Of a stretch of DNA of 64,000 bases, positions 18,080 to 26,857 are shown piece by piece (position 1 is the first letter of the stretch; each line of letters opens with the position of its first letter). The notes under the pieces are model-generated. The model saw only the letters and a list, made by a program, of their open reading frames with translations, made no database searches and had not been told where the DNA came from. The position numbers and the translations under genes are program-made. Source of the DNA: Bacteroidetes bacterium UBA4414 (GTDB lineage: Bacteria; Bacteroidota; Bacteroidia; Chitinophagales; Chitinophagaceae); contig DGQM01000011.1 in assembly GCA_002389765.1 (NCBI GenBank), forward strand, positions 1-64,000, given 5' to 3'.

Positions 18080-19726
18080 ATGAAAAAGATACTACACTGT
18101 TTGCTGATAAGTATATCGCTTACGGCAAAAGCGCAGTTGCCCGTCTTTAAAGAATACGATCTGTACACAGGTAATAACGGCTCCTTTCCAAGCAATTTTG
18201 ATACAGTTGCCGGCAAGATGGCATTTACCGCGCAAGACGGCACCAATGGTTTTGAGCTATGGCTTAGCAACGGCACTACTGCAGGTACTGCCATGCTCAA
18301 AGACATTAGTAGCGGTGCCACCAGCAGCTATCCTATGCGCTATGGCCACGCGTACCTTAATGGCAAACTCATTTTTAGCGCAGTAGGTAATACCGATGGA
18401 GAGGAACTGTGGATAACAGACGGAACTGCCACAGGCACACAACAATTGATGGACATATACACCGGTGGGGGCAGTGGCATCACTACCACTACATTTATGA
18501 CACGCGTAGGTAGCACAGTCTTTTTTCTTGCAACAACCAGCGCTACCGGCATAGAGCTATGGAAGACTGATGGCACTACTGCCGGAACTTCGCTGGTAAA
18601 AGACATCAAAACCGGTTCTATATCAGGCAATCCATCATTGCTTACCGCATGCAATGGCAAGCTTTTCTTTATTGCCGATGACGGGACAAATGGCGTAGAA
18701 TTGTGGGTGAGCGATGGTACTAATGCAGGCACGCAAATGATAAAAGATATCCGTGCAGGTGGCAGTTCGTACCCCGATATGCTGACGGTAATGAACAACA
18801 AAGTTTACTTCGGGGCAAAAAACAGCACTGAAGGCAGAGAGCTATGGGTAAGTGATGGAACATCTGCCGGCACTACCATGGTAAAAGATATATGGACCGG
18901 TGCAGGAGACGGATTTGTTAACAACCTCGTGGTAATGAACAACAAACTATACTTCAACGCTACAGATGGCACAAATGGTGAAGAACTATGGGTAAGCGAT
19001 GGTACCGCAGCAGGCACTGTGATGGTAAAAGATATATGGGCAGGCGCTACAGGTTCTTATCCTTTGCAACTGACAGCGCACAATAACAAACTATACTTTC
19101 GCGCATCAGATGGCACCAATGGCTACGAACCATGGGTAAGCGATGGAACAGCAGCCGGCACTACTATGCTAAAAGACATCAACACCGGCAGTGGGAACTC
19201 TGACCCAAACACCTTTGTGGCTTACAAAAAGTATATATACTTTATAGCAGTGCCACCTACAGGGCCATCAAAACTATATCAAAGCAATGGTACTGCAGCA
19301 GGCACAATAGAAGTAGCACCTGCTACCGTTACAGGATTAAGTCCGCTGCTGAACACAGGCAACTTCTTCATGTACGACAGCACACTGTATTTCAGTGCTG
19401 CATACACAGCAGCATCGGGCGATGAGCTGTGGAGCCTTAAAGACACAACCACTTACGCTCCACCACCTAACAGTGTATCTATATTCAGCAAGGCAGACAT
19501 CGCATTCTACCCCAACCCTGCACACCACAATTTCACCATAAAAACAACTACAGTGTTTACAGTTGGACGTATAATATTGACAGACATAGCTGGACGTGTA
19601 GTTAAATCTCAAAAACTAAGTTCTAATCTCGAAACCATATCTGTAGATGGCATTGCCCCGGGCATGTATATGGCAGATGTGTGGCTGGATGATAAACGAA
19701 CAGTGCAACAACTTATTGTGCAATAG
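18080..19726 (+). CDS. ELWxxDGT repeat T9SS protein 3 (ELW3)
   Basis: 548 aa. Short signal peptide (MKKILHCLLISISLTAKAQ). Eight very regular units of ~50 aa, six with DGT and two with NGT (ELWLSNGT, KLYQSNGT), the most uniform repeat set in the array. Sorting domain from ~475 (FYPNPAHHNFTIKTTT), ending QQLIVQ. The final ~210 bp match ELW4 at nearly every base. A -7-like TAATATTG is at 18029-18036. Confidence 0.9.
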   Translation: MKKILHCLLISISLTAKAQLPVFKEYDLYTGNNGSFPSNFDTVAGKMAFTAQDGTNGFELWLSNGTTAGTAMLKDISSGATSSYPMRYGHAYLNGKLIFSAVGNTDGEELWITDGTATGTQQLMDIYTGGGSGITTTTFMTRVGSTVFFLATTSATGIELWKTDGTTAGTSLVKDIKTGSISGNPSLLTACNGKLFFIADDGTNGVELWVSDGTNAGTQMIKDIRAGGSSYPDMLTVMNNKVYFGAKNSTEGRELWVSDGTSAGTTMVKDIWTGAGDGFVNNLVVMNNKLYFNATDGTNGEELWVSDGTAAGTVMVKDIWAGATGSYPLQLTAHNNKLYFRASDGTNGYEPWVSDGTAAGTTMLKDINTGSGNSDPNTFVAYKKYIYFIAVPPTGPSKLYQSNGTAAGTIEVAPATVTGLSPLLNTGNFFMYDSTLYFSAAYTAASGDELWSLKDTTTYAPPPNSVSIFSKADIAFYPNPAHHNFTIKTTTVFTVGRIILTDIAGRVVKSQKLSSNLETISVDGIAPGMYMADVWLDDKRTVQQLIVQ

Positions 19727-19755
19727 GCACTACAATAATTAGCACAAGGCAGCGT

Positions 19756-19791
19756 TATGTGTTTTGTCTGTCATTACAGACAAAACACATA
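19756..19791. repeat. Perfect 16-bp inverted repeat between ELW3 and ELW4
   Basis: Arms 19756-19771 and 19776-19791 are exact reverse complements with loop CATT. No T-run follows on the plus strand; the arm ends 11 bases before the ELW4 ATG. It could end the ELW3 transcript, fold in the ELW4 leader or bind a dimeric regulator. Confidence 0.8.
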
Positions 19792-19802
19792 AAACTGTCC
19801 AT

Positions 19803-21386
19803 ATGAAAATATACCTATTTGCATGCCTGCTGATTTGCAGCACAACAGTCCAAGCTCAATCGCCATTTGTCTTTAAAAAAATAGATGGTTATCAACAACC
19901 AAGGCAAATACAAACAACCGACAATCTGCTATTATTCACCTCTTACGATACTGCACACCATATCTATGCATCCAGAGGTAGTACTGCCACTACAGCTGAA
20001 ATTATCTACCCCAACGGACAGCCTGTCAACTTACAGTCAATAGACATTAATGGCAATACACTGGTATCATTTTTTATTGCCAATAGCAATACAGCAAGCC
20101 TGTGGCACACAAACGGCACAAAAGCAGGTACACAAAAAATTGCAGACTTAGGAATAAACGATGCAGTTGAATATAATGGCAAAGTTTATTTCAGCGGCAT
20201 AGACAATAACACCAAAAACGACTTGTGGGCCACAGATGGCACCGTAGCGGGAACCCTAATGGTAAAAGACCTTAACATTACCCCCACTACAGCATACATG
20301 TACAATATGCATGTCCATAATGGAAAACTATTCTATACAATAACTGGCGCTGGCATAGGAGCAGAACTATGGATGAGTGATGGAACTACAACAGGCACTC
20401 AAAAAATTGCCATCAATACACAATCTGGCAATCCACCAAAGTTTATCAACTCGCTAACATCTTATAATAATAACCTGTTTTTTGTTTTGGAGGATGATAC
20501 CTATGGAGCAGAGCTATGGATAAGTGATGGCACAACGGTAGGAACTCAAAGACTGACAGATATAAATCCCGGCACCGGAAGTAGCATACAATCTGAATTA
20601 ATAGTGATGAACAACTATTTATTCTTTACTGCCCAGGATGTGATACACGGCGTAGAATTGTGGAAGACAGATGGTACAATTGCAGGCACCAAAATGGTAA
20701 AAGATATAGCCCCAACCAATAATGGCGGTGCAATGGGAATTTTTGCAGTGCTTGATAATCACCTGTATTTTTCTGCAAACGATAATATGCACGGGCAAGA
20801 ACTATGGATAACTGATGGCACAGACGCAGGCACGATGATGGTTTCAGACATAGTAACGGGTATAGATGATAGCAACCCCTCCGATTTCATTTCCTACAAT
20901 GGCAACCTTTATTTCAGTGCAAGATATGCCGGCAAGGGTGCTCAGTTGTTTGTGGTAATGAAAGATAAATCTGTAAAACTGATTTATCCCGCAAGCTTGG
21001 TCAATTCACCGCTATCGGGTTTCGATAAATTTAAGCCATTCAGTAAAGACGGTTACGTTTATTTCGCCGCAAGGTACAGTGCTGGCACAGACAGTCTATG
21101 GGCTGTAAAAGACACAACAGGCACTGCTTCAATTGCTACAACAGATAAAGCGATAAATCTCCAAATCTACCCCAACCCTGCACACCACAATTTCACCATA
21201 AAAACAACTACTGTGTTTACAGTTGGACGTATAGTATTGACAGACATAGCAGGACGCGTAGTTAAATCTCAAAAACTAAATTCTAATCTCGAAACCATAT
21301 CTGTAGATGGCATTGCCCCGGGCATGTATATGGCAGATGTATGGCTGGATGATAAACGAAGCACACAAAAGCTGATAATTCAATAA
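19803..21386 (+). CDS. ELWxxDGT repeat T9SS protein 4 (ELW4)
   Basis: 527 aa from ATG 19803; the in-frame ATG at 19764 lies inside the 16-bp palindrome and would precede the signal peptide (MKIYLFACLLICSTTVQAQ) with unrelated residues. The shortest array member: the first two units are decayed (IYASRGS, LWHTNGT), five keep DGT, and a spacer without motif sits near 370-420. Sorting domain (IYPNPAHHNFTIKTTT) from ~455, nearly identical to that of ELW3 in DNA. Confidence 0.88.
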   Translation: MKIYLFACLLICSTTVQAQSPFVFKKIDGYQQPRQIQTTDNLLLFTSYDTAHHIYASRGSTATTAEIIYPNGQPVNLQSIDINGNTLVSFFIANSNTASLWHTNGTKAGTQKIADLGINDAVEYNGKVYFSGIDNNTKNDLWATDGTVAGTLMVKDLNITPTTAYMYNMHVHNGKLFYTITGAGIGAELWMSDGTTTGTQKIAINTQSGNPPKFINSLTSYNNNLFFVLEDDTYGAELWISDGTTVGTQRLTDINPGTGSSIQSELIVMNNYLFFTAQDVIHGVELWKTDGTIAGTKMVKDIAPTNNGGAMGIFAVLDNHLYFSANDNMHGQELWITDGTDAGTMMVSDIVTGIDDSNPSDFISYNGNLYFSARYAGKGAQLFVVMKDKSVKLIYPASLVNSPLSGFDKFKPFSKDGYVYFAARYSAGTDSLWAVKDTTGTASIATTDKAINLQIYPNPAHHNFTIKTTTVFTVGRIVLTDIAGRVVKSQKLNSNLETISVDGIAPGMYMADVWLDDKRSTQKLIIQ

Positions 21387-21391
21387 AAAAC

Positions 21392-21425
21392 TCAAAAAAG
21401 CCTCGCAAATTGCGGGGCTTTTTTA
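21392..21425 (+). terminator. Terminator of ELW4
   Basis: AAAAAAGCCTCGC, then GCGGGGCTTTTTT: stem with A/T arms and T-run. Confidence 0.8.
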
Positions 21426-21609
21426 TGGCTGATAAGCCCAAACATTTTACCCAAAAAATACGCTAAAAACATTTACAATAAAGGCATACAGAAATACAAC
21501 CTGAACCATTACCGCATCATACACCCAAAAATGACGCCATATTTAATACAGCATTTATATATCGTTGGTATTTTTAACACAATACTTCCAAATCAAAACA
21601 GCATTATTA

Positions 21610-23238
21610 ATGAAACGACTCATACTCTCACTATTTTGCTCAATGTCTGTGGCATTGCAGGCAAATGCCCAATTGGTATTCACAGGCTTTGACCTGGAAC
21701 CCGGCGTGGGCGATTCTTCCCCTTGGCAATTTATAAACTACAATGGCAAAATGCTGTTCAATGCAAGTACGGCTGCCAATGGTACAGAGCTGTGGATAAG
21801 TGATGGCACAGTTGCAGGTACACAATTACTGAAAGATATATACACAGGTGCAACGGGCAGCAGTCCTTACAACTTTTTTGAGGTGAATGGCAAGCTACTG
21901 TTTGCCGCAACTGCCAATGGCAGCGGGCAAGAGCTGTGGATAACAGACGGTACATCTGCAGGTACACAATTGCTCAAAGACATCAACCCCGGCGCAGGCA
22001 GCTCAGGCGCACTTACCAATGCCATTGTATTCAACAACAAACTATACTTTGCTGCCAACGATGGCTCTCATGGCATAGAGTTGTGGGTAAGCGATGGCAC
22101 TGCAGCAGGCACACAATTACTGATAGACATAAAAGCAGGTGCTGCAAGCTCGAACCCATACAGACCAAGCATTTATAATGGCAAAATATACTTTGCAGCA
22201 GAAGATGCCAATGGTTCTGAATTATGGTCTTCAGACGGTACTACAGCAGGCACACAAATGCTGAAAGACATCAACCCGGGTGCTGCATACAGCGGCCCTG
22301 GTAGTTTAACCATTTACAACGGCCTGCTTTACTTCTTTGCAAACAACGCATCCGGACACGAGCTTTGGGTAACAGATGGCACCAGCGCCAATACACAACT
22401 CATCAAAGACCTGAACCCCGGCCCCGGCAACGGAGCCAACCCTTATCCATATACGCGTGTATACAATGGCAAACTATACTTTGCCGGCGATAACGGCGCT
22501 ACAGGCACAGAAGTATTTGCAACAGACGGTACTACAGCAGGCACTGTACTGGTTGCCAACATCAATTCCGCAGGCCCTTCTTACCCTTCAGAGTTTTATG
22601 AGTACAAGGGTAAACTGTATTTTGGTGCAGACGATGGCACAAACGGGCGCGAGCTGTGGATGACTGACGGCACCAACACCACTATGGTAAAAGACATCAA
22701 CCCCGGCCCGGGCGATGGCTCTCCGACACTGTTCTATACTTACAAAAACAGTCTTTACTTCGGCGCAACCAGGTCTTCTGCACCCGACTATAATTTTTAT
22801 AAAAGCGATGGAACAGGCGCAGGCACTGTTCTGATAGCACCTGCTATTGCCCCCAACATCAACCCATGTGCCGATGCAGTGGGCTATTTCCTGAATACTA
22901 CTAACAACACCATGTATGTAAGGGCCAATTACAACACCAATGGTCTGGAGATGTGGGCTATTCAGGACACATCTACTACCGGCATAGAAAACCTAAGTAA
23001 TACACCAGACGCACGCATCTACCCCAATCCTGCACACAACAACTTTACAATAAAAACTACTACCACATTCAAAGCAGGCAGTATCACACTGACGGATGTT
23101 ACTGGGCGCATTGTAAAAACTGAAAAGCTACATACCAATAATCAAAACATATCGTTGGAAAGCATACCGCAAGGCATATATCTCGCCAACATATTGCTGG
23201 ACGACACACGAACAACGCAACGACTCATCATACATTAA
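21610..23238 (+). CDS. ELWxxDGT repeat T9SS protein 5 (ELW5)
   Basis: 542 aa from ATG 21610 (signal peptide MKRLILSLFCSMSVALQANAQ); a TTG at 21565 is rejected because it adds a non-signal leader. Eight DGT motifs, among them the variants EVFATDGT and NFYKSDGT. The sorting domain from ~470 (IYPNPAHNNFTIKTTT) diverges after KTEKL (NNQNISLESIPQGIYLA), so this tail has not been homogenised with ELW2-4. Confidence 0.9.
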   Translation: MKRLILSLFCSMSVALQANAQLVFTGFDLEPGVGDSSPWQFINYNGKMLFNASTAANGTELWISDGTVAGTQLLKDIYTGATGSSPYNFFEVNGKLLFAATANGSGQELWITDGTSAGTQLLKDINPGAGSSGALTNAIVFNNKLYFAANDGSHGIELWVSDGTAAGTQLLIDIKAGAASSNPYRPSIYNGKIYFAAEDANGSELWSSDGTTAGTQMLKDINPGAAYSGPGSLTIYNGLLYFFANNASGHELWVTDGTSANTQLIKDLNPGPGNGANPYPYTRVYNGKLYFAGDNGATGTEVFATDGTTAGTVLVANINSAGPSYPSEFYEYKGKLYFGADDGTNGRELWMTDGTNTTMVKDINPGPGDGSPTLFYTYKNSLYFGATRSSAPDYNFYKSDGTGAGTVLIAPAIAPNINPCADAVGYFLNTTNNTMYVRANYNTNGLEMWAIQDTSTTGIENLSNTPDARIYPNPAHNNFTIKTTTTFKAGSITLTDVTGRIVKTEKLHTNNQNISLESIPQGIYLANILLDDTRTTQRLIIH

Positions 23239-23253
23239 CCCCCCGATTGCCAA

Positions 23254-23282
23254 TAGCCGCTAACCATGCGGCTGTTGTTTTT
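23254..23282 (+). terminator. Terminator of ELW5
   Basis: AGCCGC (23255-23260) with GCGGCT (23268-23273), then GTTGTTTTT. Confidence 0.7.
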
Positions 23283-23290
23283 CATCAAAT

Positions 23291-23318
23291 TTGCAAAAAC
23301 GCATTATCCGTATCTTTA
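23291..23318 (+). promoter_or_regulatory. Promoter of ELW6
   Basis: TTG 23291-23293, 17-nt spacer, TATCTTTA 23311-23318 (one base off TAnnTTTG), 17 nt before the ATG. Confidence 0.6.
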
Positions 23319-23335
23319 AACTGCAAACAATTGTT

Positions 23336-24988
23336 ATGAAAAAACTATTTATACCTCTGATGCTTTTGTTGACATCTGCTGCCCATGCACAGCTACCTGT
23401 TTTTACCGGCTTGGAGCTATTCTCCGGTGGTAGTAGTATGGCTACTCCGTTAGCAGAAATTAATGGTAAGCTGATACTCTCCAGCTATGAAGCCATATAC
23501 GGCAATGAGCCGTATGTGAGCGATGGCACTGTTGCAGGTACAACACTGCTAAAAGACATAAAGCCGGGAACAGGTAATGGCTTCAATTATTTTGGTGGTG
23601 CAGTATACAACGGCAAATACTATTTTACTGCCAATGACGGCACAAACGGTACAGAGATTTGGTATACAGATGGCACTACTAACGGCACGCAATTACTGAA
23701 AGATATTAACCCCGGCGCTGCAAGCGCATTCAACCAAACAAACTTCATGACTGTATCTGCAGGCAAATTATACTTTGCGGCAGACAATGGCGTAAACGGT
23801 TATGAAGTATGGGTAAGCGATGGTACTAATGCAGGTACTACCATGCTCAAAGATATTCAACCGGGTGGTGTCGGTTGCGATCCGCAGCTGTTTACAGAGC
23901 TGAATGGTAAAACATTATTTTCTGCTACAACAGCAACCTATGGTCAAGAATTATGGATAACTGATGGTACATCAGCAGGCACACAATTGATTCAGGACAT
24001 CAACACCGGCGCTGCCAATGCCGGCATTGCGAATTTGATAAAATTCAATAACGAAATATTCTTCTTCGCGCGATCCGTTGTTGATGGTTATGAAGTATGG
24101 CACACAGACGGAACCGGAGCTGGAACGCTTATATTAAAAGACATCAACCCATCAGGTGATGGTGTTGATTACGGAAACTTTGCCATATTGGGCAACAAAC
24201 TGTTCTTCCCTGCCAAGAATGGTGTAAACGGAGAAGAGCTTTGGTCATCAGACGGTACTGCGGCAGGTACACAGCTATTTAAAGATGCATTTCCGGGTAG
24301 CGATGGTATGCTCATCAGAAATCTGACGGTATGCAATGGTAAATTATATTTCCGCGGTATACACGCAGCAACTACCGGTGCAGAACCGTGGGTGAGCGAT
24401 GGTACCGTAGCCGGCACTTTCATGCTCAAAGACTTAAACCCGGGCACAGGCCACGGATTTGCCAATCTACCCAAATTTACTGCTTACAAAAAGTACACCT
24501 ACTTCACTGGTGCACAAACCACCGGAGATATACAACTGTGGCAAACAGACGGCACTACTGCTAATACTAAGCTCATTTCACCTCCCACTGCCCCAATCAC
24601 AAATCCACTAAACCTTACTGCGCAATTTTTATTATACACGAAAGACAGTAGCCTGTACTTTACCGCAGGATACGATGCTACAGGCGCTGAACTATGGAAA
24701 ATAACAGACACTACATCTTACCCAAACAGCGTAACTACAACGGCGCACAACACTGCGGATGTACGCATCTACCCCAACCCCGCCCACCACAATTTTACAA
24801 TAAATATAACGCAGTCTTTTAAATCTGGCAGCATCACACTTACAGACGTAACAGGACGTATTGTAAAATCCGAAAACCTAAACACAAAATCCGAAATTAT
24901 TTCGCTGGAAGGCATAGCGCCCGGCATATACATAGCAGACATATGGCTGGATGATAAACGAAGTACACAGAAAATTGTGATTGAATAA
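23336..24988 (+). CDS. ELWxxDGT repeat T9SS protein 6 (ELW6)
   Basis: 550 aa from ATG 23336 (signal peptide MKKLFIPLMLLLTSAAHAQ). Eight DGT motifs with varied leading residues (EPY, EIW, EVW, ELW, QLW). Sorting domain from ~479 (IYPNPAHHNFTININT-like start, then SGSITLTDVTGRIVKSENL). Own promoter and strong terminator. Confidence 0.9.
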   Translation: MKKLFIPLMLLLTSAAHAQLPVFTGLELFSGGSSMATPLAEINGKLILSSYEAIYGNEPYVSDGTVAGTTLLKDIKPGTGNGFNYFGGAVYNGKYYFTANDGTNGTEIWYTDGTTNGTQLLKDINPGAASAFNQTNFMTVSAGKLYFAADNGVNGYEVWVSDGTNAGTTMLKDIQPGGVGCDPQLFTELNGKTLFSATTATYGQELWITDGTSAGTQLIQDINTGAANAGIANLIKFNNEIFFFARSVVDGYEVWHTDGTGAGTLILKDINPSGDGVDYGNFAILGNKLFFPAKNGVNGEELWSSDGTAAGTQLFKDAFPGSDGMLIRNLTVCNGKLYFRGIHAATTGAEPWVSDGTVAGTFMLKDLNPGTGHGFANLPKFTAYKKYTYFTGAQTTGDIQLWQTDGTTANTKLISPPTAPITNPLNLTAQFLLYTKDSSLYFTAGYDATGAELWKITDTTSYPNSVTTTAHNTADVRIYPNPAHHNFTINITQSFKSGSITLTDVTGRIVKSENLNTKSEIISLEGIAPGIYIADIWLDDKRSTQKIVIE

Positions 24989-24995
24989 AACATAC

Positions 24996-25022
24996 AAAGC
25001 CCTGCAAATGCAGGGCTTTTTT
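24996..25022 (+). terminator. Terminator of ELW6
   Basis: Perfect 11-bp stem AAAGCCCTGCA/TGCAGGGCTTT with AA loop, T-run to 25022. Confidence 0.9.
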
Positions 25023-25050
25023 CGTAATTTGAGGTTACTAAACTCTTTTT

Positions 25051-26694
25051 ATGAAAAAACCTATAATCTTATGTGCATTGCTATGCAGCAATGCGATTGC
25101 ATTTTCTCAACCGGTACTCAAGCGATTCGATCTTGTTATCGGGCAATCCTCAAACCCCCAATACCTGAAAGCGGAAGGAAACCGTGTGTTTTTTGAAGCG
25201 GGCACAAGCCAAGACCGCGAACTATGGGTGAGCGATGGTACAACAGCAGGCACACACGTTATAAACGATAAACCATATACACAATCTGCTGCCTATCCAC
25301 TGGCAAGTATCAACAGCGGGCAAATCCTGTTCAACTACAACGATTCCCTTACCGGCAATGAATTATGGGCCAGCGATGGTACTACTGCAGGTACAGTAAT
25401 GATAAAGGATATAAACCCTACAGGCTCTTCAAACATTTATAATGGCATTGTGTACAACGGTAAGTACTATTTTGCTGCAAACAATGGCACCAACGGAAAC
25501 GAGCTGTGGATAACAGACGGCACTACTGCAGGTACCACTATGCTATTAGATATTGTACCGGGTATAAACGGCGCTGATCCGGTAAATTTTATTGTTTGTA
25601 ATAATAAATTCTTTTTCAGTGCCAAAACTGCAACACCTGGCGCACAGCAAATGTGGGTGAGCGATGGAACGGTTGCAGGTACTAAACCTATCAAAGGCAA
25701 TTGTACCGGTTCAATATGTTATTCATTGAGTACGGTAACCCCTGTTGCTTTCAACAATCGTGTATTTTTCAGAGCATCTACCCCTGCAACGGGCGATGAG
25801 CTATGGTCTACAGACGGTACAGATGCCGGTACTAATATGGTAAAAGATATTCGCCCGGGCAGTGCATCGGGCTATTCATACAACGTAACAACAGTGCCAC
25901 CTGTTGAGTATAATGGCAGGCTTTACTTCTCTGCCTCAGACAGTACCGGCAGGGACAACACCTGGAGCACAGACGGCACAAGTGCAGGTACATCAATGGC
26001 TATATATATGCTACCCATCATTGGCGTGGGCCATATTATGGAGTACGCTGTTTACAACAATAAATTATATGGCATCACTGCATATTCCCAAAGCTATCGC
26101 CTGCTTGTTAGTGACGGCACACAAGCCGGCACGCGCGGCATCATACTTCCTGATAGTTTCAAAGGCATCCGTTTTATGACAACGTTCAGAAACAGGCTAT
26201 ATATGGCAGCAGTAGACCCCATTGCCGGAAACAATGCAGTGCTGCAAATAAGCGGTACAGATACTGTAGCCACATTTGCCACTAACAAGTATCCCATACC
26301 ATCGTCTCTACAAATGCTCAACTATGTAGGGCCGCTTGTTGTTTGCGATACAACACTCTTCTTCATGGCACCACTAGACACTACAGGTGCAGAACTGTGG
26401 ACGCTTACCGATACTGTATATAAACACGTAACTACGCACATAACACCGGCATACACTTCGGCTACATGCTACATCTACCCCAATCCCGCACACCACAACT
26501 TTACAATAAATACAACTACTGCATTCAAAGCAGGCAGCGTAACGCTTACAGACTTAACAGGACGTATAGTTAAATCTCAAAAGCTACATACTAATCTCGA
26601 AACCATATCTGTAGAAGGCATTGCCCCGGGTATGTATATGGCAGATATTTGGCTGGATGATAAGCGAAACACGCAGAAAATTATGATTGAATAA
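25051..26694 (+). CDS. ELWxxDGT repeat T9SS protein 7 (ELW7)
   Basis: 547 aa. Signal peptide MKKPIILCALLCSNAIAFSQ. Seven DGT motifs (QMWVSDGT, NTWSTDGT and RLLVSDGT are off-consensus) and a decayed eighth unit (LQISGTDTV). Sorting domain from ~473 (IYPNPAHHNFTINTTT), followed by the TVEGIAPGMYMAD-type tail shared with ELW3, ELW4 and ELW8. ATG is 28 nt after the ELW6 terminator, so the promoter overlaps or follows that hairpin directly. Confidence 0.9.
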   Translation: MKKPIILCALLCSNAIAFSQPVLKRFDLVIGQSSNPQYLKAEGNRVFFEAGTSQDRELWVSDGTTAGTHVINDKPYTQSAAYPLASINSGQILFNYNDSLTGNELWASDGTTAGTVMIKDINPTGSSNIYNGIVYNGKYYFAANNGTNGNELWITDGTTAGTTMLLDIVPGINGADPVNFIVCNNKFFFSAKTATPGAQQMWVSDGTVAGTKPIKGNCTGSICYSLSTVTPVAFNNRVFFRASTPATGDELWSTDGTDAGTNMVKDIRPGSASGYSYNVTTVPPVEYNGRLYFSASDSTGRDNTWSTDGTSAGTSMAIYMLPIIGVGHIMEYAVYNNKLYGITAYSQSYRLLVSDGTQAGTRGIILPDSFKGIRFMTTFRNRLYMAAVDPIAGNNAVLQISGTDTVATFATNKYPIPSSLQMLNYVGPLVVCDTTLFFMAPLDTTGAELWTLTDTVYKHVTTHITPAYTSATCYIYPNPAHHNFTINTTTAFKAGSVTLTDLTGRIVKSQKLHTNLETISVEGIAPGMYMADIWLDDKRNTQKIMIE

Positions 26695-26703
26695 AACATA
26701 TAC

Positions 26704-26729
26704 AGCCCCGCGTTTTGCGGGGCTTTTCT
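26704..26729 (+). terminator. Terminator of ELW7
   Basis: AGCCCCGC (26704-26711), GTTTT loop region, GCGGGGCT (26717-26724), TTTCTT tail. Confidence 0.8.
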
Positions 26730-26857
26730 TATGCATTAATCATTAGAACTAATTCTACAAAACATGGCACACTATTACATGTAAGAAACTAACATTAATA
26801 TTATATTTAAATACTAAAATTTATACATCGAAGAATTGTTTACTAAATAATCCAAGT

